From contig JAYUSZ010000059.1 of NCBI GenBank assembly GCA_043755435.1, positions 13,805 to 77,804 on the forward strand: 64,000 nucleotides of DNA, written 5' to 3'. The notes beneath the pieces were generated by a model. That model searched no databases, was not told the origin of the DNA, and was given only the letters and a program-made list of their open reading frames with translations. Below are positions 25,546 through 32,905 of the stretch, piece by piece. The stretch's first letter is position 1; every line of letters begins with the position of its first letter. The stretch comes from JANXSF01 sp043755435. Lineage in GTDB: Bacteria > Acidobacteriota > Terriglobia > Bryobacterales > Bryobacteraceae. The position numbers were made by a program, and so were the translations under genes.

Positions 25546-26457
25546 ATGTCCAGGAAAGCTACCATATCCGGTTTAACGGTCCTAAGCGCAGCAGTGCTGT
25601 TCGGCCAAATATTTTACGCACCTAAAGGCAAGCCCGCACAGTATTCGGCACCTCACAAGGCCCATACGAAATTGGCGGAAGTGAAATCTTCCCATGCCGG
25701 TCAGTCGCGTTGGCGGCATACAGTGGTTGACGACGCGCACTTGAATTCTGTGTGGGTTCAAGCGCAACCAGGCGATAAGGAACCGCAGCAACTGCACCCT
25801 GATACTCGAACTTGGTGGGTTATCCAGGAAGGGGAAATCCGTTTCACAATTGAAGGCCAACCGAAGCCTATTGTTGGGAGGAAAGGTTCGATGGTGCAGG
25901 TTCCCATGGCCACTATTTTTTCCATGGAAACCATTGGGGACAAGCCCTCGCTGCGATTTGAAACTAACATTGCACGTGCCAAAACACTTTATGTAAATCA
26001 GGCGGACGCGCCCAAAATACCGGGATTCAACTTCGTGCCTGGCGGTTTCACGCGCAAAGATGTTATGGGTGTTTACCTGCACAACAACAAGCCGCATGTT
26101 CACTATGACGAAGTGGCAGAGGGCGTGGATTCTGGCAAGTTGAAAGGTACCATCCGAATCGTGCAAGATGACCGTGGAACAGCCAACTTCATCTACGGCC
26201 GGAATAGCGCACTACCTGCCCTGGACGAGAAAAATAAAGGTCACTGGCACCCCGAAGGTGCCGAGTATTGGCTGATCATGAAGGGGCAGATTCGGTATCC
26301 GATTGAGGATGTAGGCGTGGTGATTGCCAGTGAAGGCGACGTGGTCTATGTGCCTCCATACACCTATCACGCACCGCGCTGGTGGGGTGAAGGGGCATCT
26401 TGTCGTTTGGCATTTAATGGATTCCCATACATTGCACATTTATTTGAGGCTCATTGA
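25546..26457 (+). CDS. Exported bicupin protein
   Basis: A 303-residue protein with an N-terminal export signal (MSRKATISGLTVLSAAVLFGQ) and two cupin domains. The first has a cupin-like segment LHPDTRTWWVIQEGEIRFTI; the second has the metal-ligand pattern GHWHPEGAEYWLIMKGQIRY with a later His in PPYTYHAPRWW. A strong Shine-Dalgarno (AAGGAG, 10 bp before the ATG) supports the start. The reaction is unknown: bicupins include oxalate decarboxylases, dioxygenases and isomerases, and the motif fits but does not decide among them. It is divergent from the CarboxypepD_reg gene. Confidence 0.85.
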   Translation: MSRKATISGLTVLSAAVLFGQIFYAPKGKPAQYSAPHKAHTKLAEVKSSHAGQSRWRHTVVDDAHLNSVWVQAQPGDKEPQQLHPDTRTWWVIQEGEIRFTIEGQPKPIVGRKGSMVQVPMATIFSMETIGDKPSLRFETNIARAKTLYVNQADAPKIPGFNFVPGGFTRKDVMGVYLHNNKPHVHYDEVAEGVDSGKLKGTIRIVQDDRGTANFIYGRNSALPALDEKNKGHWHPEGAEYWLIMKGQIRYPIEDVGVVIASEGDVVYVPPYTYHAPRWWGEGASCRLAFNGFPYIAHLFEAH

Positions 26458-26690
26458 GAAAACCACAAAAGCAGCCGTCTTGAATATTGGGCTTGTCAAT
26501 TGTCTGTCAATCAGTCTAAATAGATTCATGAAGTTACAAGGACTGTTGATCGGTTTATGAGTTGAACAGGCGATTTCAGCAGCAGCAAAAAAGTGGTCTG
26601 AACTTCAGTTTCTTCGGTGCCGCGTTTGCCGAGAGGCTCTCGGATTTGCGACAATCGGAGAGCAATTTAATTAATTGCTGTAAGCCGAAA

Positions 26691-26743
26691 GCCGGGGTCT
26701 TCATACGGATCCCTGATGTAGGGTGAAGTGCGTTCCCCCGGAC
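26691..26743 (+). promoter_or_regulatory. Structured 5' leader of the cold-shock gene
   Basis: The 321-bp gap before the cold-shock gene holds several hairpins. The best is a nested helix: CCGGGG 26692-26697 with CCCCGG 26736-26741, then CTTCA 26699-26703 with TGAAG 26724-26728, then CCCT with AGGG around a 5-nt loop. A smaller hairpin AGCAATT/AATTGCT lies at 26661-26679. The helix ends about 20 bp before the Shine-Dalgarno, so it can influence translation. Long structured leaders are known for E. coli cspA; this one has no sequence I recognise as a known riboswitch. Confidence 0.5.
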
Positions 26744-26778
26744 GATAGGCGCAGAGTTTGTTTAGGAGATTTAAAGTA

Positions 26779-26982
26779 GTGAGAGAAAAAGGCGTCGTGA
26801 AATGGTTTAATGCCGCGAAGGGCTATGGCTTCATTCAGCGGTCAACTGGAGAAGATGTGTTCGTGCACTTTAGCGCGATCCAGATGAATGGATATCGGAC
26901 CCTCGAGGAAGGATTAGAAGTGGAGTTTGAGGTTAAAACAGGCCCTAAAGGCCTGCAAGCCGAAAACGTCACGAAAGCCTAG
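26779..26982 (+). CDS. Cold-shock domain protein
   Basis: A 67-residue single OB-fold RNA chaperone of the CspA family, with both RNA-binding motifs intact: KGYGFIQR (RNP1) and VFVHFSAI (RNP2), plus the N-terminal GVVKWFNAAKG. GTG 26779 is the start, since an AGGAG Shine-Dalgarno lies 10 bp before it and the protein then begins at the family's usual point. Longer frames from 26758 would put the Shine-Dalgarno inside the gene. It has a structured leader and its own terminator, so it is monocistronic. Confidence 0.95.
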   Translation: MREKGVVKWFNAAKGYGFIQRSTGEDVFVHFSAIQMNGYRTLEEGLEVEFEVKTGPKGLQAENVTKA

Positions 26983-27010
26983 TTCCCACAACTGAACGGC
27001 TTCGAGAATA

Positions 27011-27039
27011 AAAGGCTGCCCCGAAAGGGTAGCCTTTTT
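27011..27039 (+). terminator. Rho-independent terminator of the cold-shock gene
   Basis: Stem AAAGGCTGCCC with GGGTAGCCTTT, one mismatch, CGAA-type loop, running into a TTTTT tract. It lies about 30 bp after the cold-shock stop codon. Confidence 0.88.
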
Positions 27040-27169
27040 ACTTTTCATCTGGCTAGGATTGAAACAATTAGCGTCAACCCTCTTAACACTCTTAACAGTA
27101 CTTTTTCCTCGTTTTTACCCCAAGGTTGCGCGAAATGTCGTCTCATGGTTATGAGGACACTAGGCAACC

Positions 27170-27745
27170 ATGACACCAGCCATTGAAATCGATAGCAACT
27201 TAATGCTACGGGTTAGAGACGGGGACATGCAGTGCTTTGAAAATCTACTTGAGCGCCACCGCACACCCCTCGTGCACTTTCTTTACCGGATGGTTCACAA
27301 CCATGCTGTCGCCGAGGAGTTGGCTCAAGAAGTTTTCCTACGTGTCTATTGCTCCCGCGAAAATTATAAACCTTCTGCCAAATTCACAACCTGGCTCTAC
27401 CGTATAGCAACGAACCTTGCTCTAAACTGGCTTCGCGACAAGCGGCGAGAACGGATGGAAGAAAGCCTTGACGCTGTGACGCTTCTTGGGTTTCGCCGTC
27501 AGATTTCAGACACCACTCCCGATGTTCACAAAAACATGCTGAAACGCGAGTATATGGACGAAATCAAACAGGCGATTTTCAGCCTTCCTGATCGTCAAAA
27601 AGCTGCCGTGTTGATGCACAAATATGAAGAGATGGACTATTGGCAAATTGCCGAATCCATGAGTTGTTCCATGACCACTGTGAAAGCTTTGTTGTTTAGG
27701 GCATATACTACGTTACGTACGCGTCTTGCGCACATTGCGGCGTAG
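27170..27745 (+). CDS. ECF-type RNA polymerase sigma factor
   Basis: A 191-residue sigma-70 family factor with only regions 2 and 4. Region 2 is seen in FLYRMVHNHAVAEELAQEVF and FTTWLYRIATNLALNWLRD; region 4 in LPDRQKAAVLMHKYEEMDYW and SMTTVKALLFRAYTTLRTRL. It is closely similar to the sigma factor at 57278-57925, but unlike that gene it has no anti-sigma factor next to it. Instead a sensor kinase starts 4 bp after its stop and a response regulator follows. A small inverted repeat (CTCAT/ATGAG, 27136-27159) just upstream may be a regulatory site. Confidence 0.93.
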   Translation: MTPAIEIDSNLMLRVRDGDMQCFENLLERHRTPLVHFLYRMVHNHAVAEELAQEVFLRVYCSRENYKPSAKFTTWLYRIATNLALNWLRDKRRERMEESLDAVTLLGFRRQISDTTPDVHKNMLKREYMDEIKQAIFSLPDRQKAAVLMHKYEEMDYWQIAESMSCSMTTVKALLFRAYTTLRTRLAHIAA

Positions 27746-27748
27746 TCG

Positions 27749-29512
27749 ATGATAAAGTTTCCTTTTCAATTTCCGTGGAACCGATCTCACCTTCCGTTGT
27801 TGCTGGGAAGTGCCTTGGCTGTTTTGCTCCCAGCATTGGCTGTTGTGCAGTATCGCTGGATCAGCCAACTCAGCATGGCGGAGCAAGAAAGGCTAGACCG
27901 TAAATTAAAAGAGTCCGTCATACTTTTCACTCGGGAATTCAATTCAGAGTTGAATCGGATGAATGCTTTCCTGTTGGCACCACGCAGTGAAACAGCAAAT
28001 GGCGATTTCGCATTAAGATATCGCCGATGGGCAACTAACAACAGTCAAATCCCCCTGATCAAGACCATATATAGGTCCTCCGGCGGTCTGCGAGGTACAG
28101 AAATTCTGGAAGCTTACAATCCAGAAAAAGGGAGTTGGGAACCGGTCCAATGGCCTGTTTCGTTTCAGAAAATGAAAGAGCAAGCCGAATGGCGTCCTCC
28201 ACCCGAAGGCCAGCCACAAGCCCGCCCACCTGGAACCAGACCGTCCAGAGATTGGTTTGATAAAGATGTTATAGCCGCGGCGGCACCCCGTTTAGATCTG
28301 CAGACAGATCCGGATTTGGGGTCCCCGATATGGAGCCAAGCCGTGTTGCAGGGCTGGACAATTGTGGAATTCGACCGCACTTACTTGCAGACCCAATACT
28401 TCCCCGAACTTGCTGAGCGCCATTTTGGCGAAGACTACAGAATCCGGATCGCCACTCGCGGAAGCCAATCAAACCTGATTTACCAATCTGAGCCAGATGG
28501 CAATGTTAACGACTTCAATCCATCAGATGCAACCGGTTCGCTATTCGACATAAGGCCGGAACTTCCAACCCGCTTTGGTCCACCGCCAATGGGTGGAGGT
28601 CCGCCTGGCTCCAGAAACCCTGCCGCAGGACCGCCACCCGAGCCACGCGGGCGTTGGTCGGTTTCCGTTCGTCACAAGGCTGGGTCCATTGCCCAAGCTG
28701 CCGGAATGGTAAGGAATCAGAACCTGCTAATCAGTTTTGCAATTCTGATTCTAATGGCTGGAACGATGGGACTGCTAATCACAACCACCAGACGTTCACA
28801 GCATTTGGCTCACCAACAAATGGAGTTCGTGGCAAGTGTCTCACACGAACTGCGGACGCCGCTAGCGGTGATCCGATCTGCGGGTGACAACCTTGCCGAT
28901 GGCCTTGTAACAAGCGAAGGACAGGTGCGGCGCTACGGATCGCTAATCCGAAATGAGGGCCGCCGGCTTTCAGACATAGTGGAACAAATCATGAGTTTCG
29001 CTGGTCTGGAGAAAGGCAAAGCGAAGTTCGAGTTCACTTCTGTAGATGTAAATGCAATGATTCAACGGGCTGTAGCATCCTGCGAACCCACGCTGAAGGA
29101 CCGGGGTTGCCGCATCGAAATGGATATCCCCGAAGACTTGCCACACGTCTTGGCCGATCCTAACTCGCTGGCTCACTGCCTGCAGAATCTTCTCACCAAT
29201 GCCGCAAAATACGCCAATGAATCGGGCTGGATTGGCCTTTCGGCCCGTACTCTGCAAACCAGTAGCGGCCAACAATTAGAAATCAGCGTTGAAGATCACG
29301 GCCCGGGAATCGCTCCCGCCGATCTCCCGCATATTTTTGAACCTTTCTATCGCGGAAAGAAAGCAGTTGAGGACCAAATTCATGGAACAGGACTTGGGCT
29401 CAGTCTCGTAAAGCGGATCATGGAAGCACATTCTGGCCGCATCGAAGTGCAATCCGTTTCCGGCAAAGGCAGCATCTTCACACTGAAACTCCCGGCAACT
29501 CTGGCAGGTTAA
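27749..29512 (+). CDS. Sensor histidine kinase
   Basis: A 587-residue membrane kinase. There is one membrane segment near residues 13-35 (LPLLLGSALAVLLPALAVVQ), a ~280-residue extracytoplasmic sensor with two proline-rich stretches (PPPEGQPQARPPGTRP and a second near residue 270), and a second membrane segment (LLISFAILILMAGTMGLLI). The HisKA box carries the phospho-accepting His in ASVSHELRTPLAV near residue 366, followed by an HATPase domain with NLLTNAAKYA, EDHGPGIAP and GTGLGLSLVKRI. It is paired with the response regulator 6 bp downstream and cotranscribed with an ECF sigma gene. The signal is unknown. Confidence 0.95.
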   Translation: MIKFPFQFPWNRSHLPLLLGSALAVLLPALAVVQYRWISQLSMAEQERLDRKLKESVILFTREFNSELNRMNAFLLAPRSETANGDFALRYRRWATNNSQIPLIKTIYRSSGGLRGTEILEAYNPEKGSWEPVQWPVSFQKMKEQAEWRPPPEGQPQARPPGTRPSRDWFDKDVIAAAAPRLDLQTDPDLGSPIWSQAVLQGWTIVEFDRTYLQTQYFPELAERHFGEDYRIRIATRGSQSNLIYQSEPDGNVNDFNPSDATGSLFDIRPELPTRFGPPPMGGGPPGSRNPAAGPPPEPRGRWSVSVRHKAGSIAQAAGMVRNQNLLISFAILILMAGTMGLLITTTRRSQHLAHQQMEFVASVSHELRTPLAVIRSAGDNLADGLVTSEGQVRRYGSLIRNEGRRLSDIVEQIMSFAGLEKGKAKFEFTSVDVNAMIQRAVASCEPTLKDRGCRIEMDIPEDLPHVLADPNSLAHCLQNLLTNAAKYANESGWIGLSARTLQTSSGQQLEISVEDHGPGIAPADLPHIFEPFYRGKKAVEDQIHGTGLGLSLVKRIMEAHSGRIEVQSVSGKGSIFTLKLPATLAG

Positions 29513-29518
29513 TAATAA

Positions 29519-30205
29519 ATGGCACAAAGGATATTGCTGGTTGAAGATGAGCCCGGATTAGTACTAACGCTCACCGATCGTCTGCAAGGAGAAGGCTATC
29601 ATGCCGATGCTCGCGAAGACGGAGAAGCAGGCCTGGAACAAGCACTTGCTGAGCCTTATGACCTCATAATCCTTGATGTGATGCTTCCCAAGAAAAGTGG
29701 CTTTGACGTTTGCCGTAAGCTCCGCCAAAATGGCATGCAAACGCCAATCCTGATGCTGACGGCGCGGAACCAAGTGGTCGACAAAGTGGTAGGTCTTCAA
29801 ATTGGGGCCGACGACTACCTCACCAAGCCATTCGATATGATGGAGCTGTTAGCAAGAATTGAAGCGCTCCTTCGCCGAGCAATCGCCAGCCCTGCTGCGC
29901 CTGTGATGGCGTATCAATTTGGAGCAGTCAAGGTTGATTTCCGCCGTGCTGAAGTTCTGCGCGATGCCAAACCAGTTGTTCTTTCAGCCCGCGAATATCA
30001 ACTGTTAAAGTACTTGATTGAACATCGCGGTGAAACCATTTCAAGAGAACAACTGCTTACAGATGTTTGGGGTTACGATTCCACACCCGAGACCCGTACA
30101 GTTGATGTCCACATAGCCTGGTTGCGCCAGAAGCTGGAAGAAAACCCTCGCTATCCTCAATATTTTCTGACGCTGCGCGGACTTGGTTACAAGTTCGATA
30201 GTTAG
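29519..30205 (+). CDS. OmpR-family response regulator
   Basis: A 228-residue two-component regulator. The receiver domain has the acidic pair ED at residues 9-10, phospho-acceptor D53 in LIILDVMLP, and lysine in DDYLTKPFD. The C-terminal winged-helix DNA-binding domain is of the Trans_reg_C type (LSAREYQLLKYLIEHRGE, TRTVDVHIAWLRQKLE, LRGLGYKF). It is the cognate partner of the upstream kinase. Target genes cannot be read from this window. An inverted repeat AGTAAGT/ACTTACT just after its stop could end transcription weakly. Confidence 0.95.
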   Translation: MAQRILLVEDEPGLVLTLTDRLQGEGYHADAREDGEAGLEQALAEPYDLIILDVMLPKKSGFDVCRKLRQNGMQTPILMLTARNQVVDKVVGLQIGADDYLTKPFDMMELLARIEALLRRAIASPAAPVMAYQFGAVKVDFRRAEVLRDAKPVVLSAREYQLLKYLIEHRGETISREQLLTDVWGYDSTPETRTVDVHIAWLRQKLEENPRYPQYFLTLRGLGYKFDS

Positions 30206-30254
30206 TAAGTTCTCTTAACGAGCACTTTACTTACTCTTTGCAAGATTTTTTCCT

Positions 30255-30605
30255 AACGATGGGTTTGAACATGGCAACGGACAGCCACTAGCAGGACTCG
30301 GCATTTTTATTCTAGACGGCCAGGGAAACGCCGCTTGCAGTGAAACGATTCAGACGGAATGAGCCAATCTTTCCACCACCTGTAGCGGAACTTACACAAT
30401 AAACAGCGGCGGATCTGCAACTGTGAAGATCCTTCACACCGTTGCTTCCGATGTTAACGAAATCAATTCCGAACCGAAAAAATTCATAGCGACTTACAAA
30501 ATCCTGGTGACTGGAAACGGGACTCAACTAAAAGGCATTCGCACTGACAACGGAGTAGCCGTCATTGCAGATTTTAATCAGTGCTCGAAAAGATCCCTAA
30601 ATTAA
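30255..30605 (+). pseudogene. Remnant of a secreted 'GTYTxNSxG'-type protein, interrupted by TGA
   Basis: No intact gene occupies this stretch, but frame 3 reads as the C-terminal part of a secreted protein type common in Solibacter-like genomes: GQPLAGLGIFILDGQGNAA, then an in-frame TGA at 30360-30362, then CSGTYTINSGGSATVKI and a final KGIRTDNGVAVIADF before TAA. A plausible start and signal peptide are missing, as the frame is closed by TAA at 30216-30218. It looks 5'-truncated as well as interrupted. Its end overlaps the stop of the opposite-strand gene. The original function is unknown. Confidence 0.6.
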
Positions 30606-31285
30606 ACCAAATAGAACAAACTGAGTCGTGGAAGCCGAGCCCGTTCAAACAACCGGCGATCCATGAAATTTTTTTCTAGTATCATCAACTGCGCTGCGGT
30701 CATTTTGCTTCGATGTGGCCGCAACGTATTTTCCAATTCCTTTCGTACTGACAACAGTTCCTCTTCGGTTTGACGAGAACGAACCTCAGCCGAAAGTTTT
30801 TCTTCCATAACAGTCAGACGTTGCTCCAGCGATTCAAGATCGTGGTAATAGGTGTCCAACTCTCCTAGAATTTCCTGCAAGCTTTGCGCTGCTTGCAAAT
30901 AACCTAGCTCCTGCAATCTAACGGCATTCTGTTGAATGTAGCTCGCCAGCTCTTCCTGAGAAAACGGCGCGGTAATTTCCTTCTTTGAATTCTGTGGAGT
31001 GTTGTTGGCAATTCTTTCAGCTTCGGAAAGGATCGCCTGCGCACAATAGGTAAGCGAATTTACCTGCTGGGTGCGCGTCTTCTTGCTTCGCCATTTATCG
31101 AATGCAGCATCAATGCCACGCAAAACCGCTTCCAATGGAATACCAGAATTCTTCCAAGTTTCAAGCAGCGTCCAATCCAGCGGCGACATCAGAAAAAGTC
31201 CAGTTCCTCGAGCCTTTTGAAAATGCTCTTCAACCTCAGTGAAGTAGTTGAAGTAGTTTCCGGTCCAATTTTCCTGCTCTTCCAT
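30602..31285 (-). CDS. Conserved hypothetical protein, 227 aa
   Basis: A 227-residue soluble protein. The first ~100 residues (WTGNYFNYFTEVEEHFQKAR, then SPLDWTLLETWKNSGIPLEA and VLRGIDAAFDKW) form a compact domain seen in uncharacterised acidobacterial proteins. Residues about 120-200 are a charged coiled coil with a heptad pattern (LESLEQRLTVMEEKLSAEV). There is no signal peptide. It is the last gene of the valS-nadC-birA run, 10 bp after birA. The resemblance of the first domain to DnaD/primosome-like proteins is only impressionistic, so no function is given. Confidence 0.75.
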   Translation of the reverse strand: MEEQENWTGNYFNYFTEVEEHFQKARGTGLFLMSPLDWTLLETWKNSGIPLEAVLRGIDAAFDKWRSKKTRTQQVNSLTYCAQAILSEAERIANNTPQNSKKEITAPFSQEELASYIQQNAVRLQELGYLQAAQSLQEILGELDTYYHDLESLEQRLTVMEEKLSAEVRSRQTEEELLSVRKELENTLRPHRSKMTAAQLMILEKNFMDRRLFERARLPRLSLFYLV

Positions 31286-31295
31286 TCTTGTTGAC

Positions 31296-32051
31296 CTAGA
31301 CGGCCCGTAGTCCGCCCGCCAGAATCAAAACGCGTTCCCCCGCATCACTGCGAACGTAAAGAAAGCCTGCCTCAGAGAGTCCATCCGTGATTCCTCGGAT
31401 CAATCGGCCAGCCTGCTCCACTTCCACCCGTTTGCCTGAAACATAACTGGAACTCTGCCCGAAAAGATCAAGCACCGGGGCGCGACCTTTTCGCTCAAGC
31501 AATTCAACGTGATTGTCAATTTCTTCAATCATACGAATCAGCAATTCCTCCCGCTGATGGTTCTTCGCAGACGCGATCCTTAAGCTGGTCGCCGTTCCTT
31601 CAATGTCCGCCGGGAAAGCAATCTGATTGACGTTCACGCCAATGCCGGTTAAAACAACACCGTCTTGGAGCTCCGACAGAATCCCACAGCACTTCTTCCC
31701 GCCAATCAATAGATCGTTGGGCCATTTCAGATCACAATGCAAGCCTGTTGTATCTTGAATCGCTCTTGCAATTGCCAGCCCCATAGCAATTGTTAGAACC
31801 GGAATATCGGTTAACTTCAAATTCAGCCGCAGCAATAGAGTGAAGTAAAGTCCTTCTCCAGCAATGGAATGCCACCCTCGGCCCAACCTTCCCTGCCCTG
31901 CCGATTGATGTTCGGAGCCCACAATGCTCCCTGAGAGCGCACCAGCTTGGGTTAGCGTTAAGGCGTTCTTCATCGTCGATGGAGTTGTTTCCAGCCATTC
32001 AATCATCCGGCCGGGAAACGACTGTTGCACGCGGTCGATATCGAATGTCAT
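31296..32051 (-). CDS. birA: Biotin--[acetyl-CoA-carboxylase] ligase
   Basis: A 251-residue class I (monofunctional) biotin protein ligase that makes biotinyl-AMP and attaches biotin to the carrier subunit of acetyl-CoA carboxylase. Motifs: SEHQSAGQGRLGRGWHS (biotin and ATP loop), LKWPNDLLIGGKKCCGIL with the catalytic Lys, and GIGVNVNQ. The C-terminal SH3-like domain is present. There is no N-terminal helix-turn-helix, so it is not a biotin repressor. It is coupled by a 4-bp overlap to nadC, as is often seen in bacteria. Confidence 0.93.
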   Translation of the reverse strand: MTFDIDRVQQSFPGRMIEWLETTPSTMKNALTLTQAGALSGSIVGSEHQSAGQGRLGRGWHSIAGEGLYFTLLLRLNLKLTDIPVLTIAMGLAIARAIQDTTGLHCDLKWPNDLLIGGKKCCGILSELQDGVVLTGIGVNVNQIAFPADIEGTATSLRIASAKNHQREELLIRMIEEIDNHVELLERKGRAPVLDLFGQSSSYVSGKRVEVEQAGRLIRGITDGLSEAGFLYVRSDAGERVLILAGGLRAV

Positions 32052-32905
32052 GCCGATAAGTTCAGCCGAAAGTTGATATCAACGGCAATCGCCGAATGAG
32101 TCACAGCACCAACAGAAATGAAATCAGCACCTGCCTCCGCGTAAGCTCGTAGGGTGTCCAGCCGCATTCCGCCAGATAGTTCCACCGACGCGCGTCCAGC
32201 AATATGGTCCACCCATTGTTTGGCTTCGGCAGGTGTCAAATTATCAAGCAGCAAATGTTTCGCCCCAGAAGACAAAGCTTCTTCCATTTCTGCCCAAGTG
32301 CGTACCTCAATCTCAATCAGCAGATCCCTGTTTCGCCCAGCCTGCGCAAGAGCAGCAGTAACCCCGCCAGCCGCAGTAATGTGGTTATTCTTGATCAAAA
32401 CCGCATCATATAATCCCATGCGATGATTGGTGACTCCACCAGCAAAGGCAGCCATTTTCTCCAACCGCCTCAACCCTGGTGTAGTCTTCCGCGTATCCAG
32501 TATTTTCGTCTTGGTTCCAGCAACGCAGTCTACAAAACGACGACCCATGGTAGCCACACCACTCATCCGCTGCATCAGATTCAAAGCAGTACGCTCGCAA
32601 GTCAGCAGTGTTCGGGCAGGCCCCGCAACTCTTGCCAACACTGTTCCCATTTGAACCACAGTGCCACTGGTCACAAGCACGTCCAGTTGACTTACGGCGG
32701 CACATCCAAATTCCTGACTGATGGCAAAAACCATGGGCAACAATTCCGCCCCAGCCGCCACAAAATCCTGCTTAGCACGAAATTGACCCGTTGCCATTCG
32801 CTCAGCAGCCACGCAACTATTCGTTGTTACGTCTCCCGTACCAATGTCTTCACGAAGCGCGCGGCGGATTAGATCGGCTATCTCAGGATTCGAAAAGTCC
32901 ATCAT
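32048..32905 (-). CDS. nadC: Nicotinate-nucleotide pyrophosphorylase (carboxylating)
   Basis: A 285-residue quinolinate phosphoribosyltransferase that makes nicotinate mononucleotide from quinolinate and PRPP in NAD synthesis. Clear signatures are LREDIGTGDVTT, LNLMQRMSGVAT, the substrate Arg/Lys in DTRKTTPGLRRLEKMA, GGVTNHRMGLYDAVLIKNNH and the phosphate-binding ELSGGMRLD. The start overlaps the valS stop and its stop overlaps the birA start, each by 4 bp, so valS-nadC-birA is one translationally coupled unit. Confidence 0.96.
   Translation of the reverse strand: MMDFSNPEIADLIRRALREDIGTGDVTTNSCVAAERMATGQFRAKQDFVAAGAELLPMVFAISQEFGCAAVSQLDVLVTSGTVVQMGTVLARVAGPARTLLTCERTALNLMQRMSGVATMGRRFVDCVAGTKTKILDTRKTTPGLRRLEKMAAFAGGVTNHRMGLYDAVLIKNNHITAAGGVTAALAQAGRNRDLLIEIEVRTWAEMEEALSSGAKHLLLDNLTPAEAKQWVDHIAGRASVELSGGMRLDTLRAYAEAGADFISVGAVTHSAIAVDINFRLNLSA

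Noticed and set aside
30360..30362. In-frame TGA in the secreted-protein remnant as a second selenocysteine codon
   Set aside because: It is not at a position expected to be a redox Cys, no hairpin with a GGTC-like loop follows at the right distance, and the gene also lacks a start. Decay is the simpler reading.
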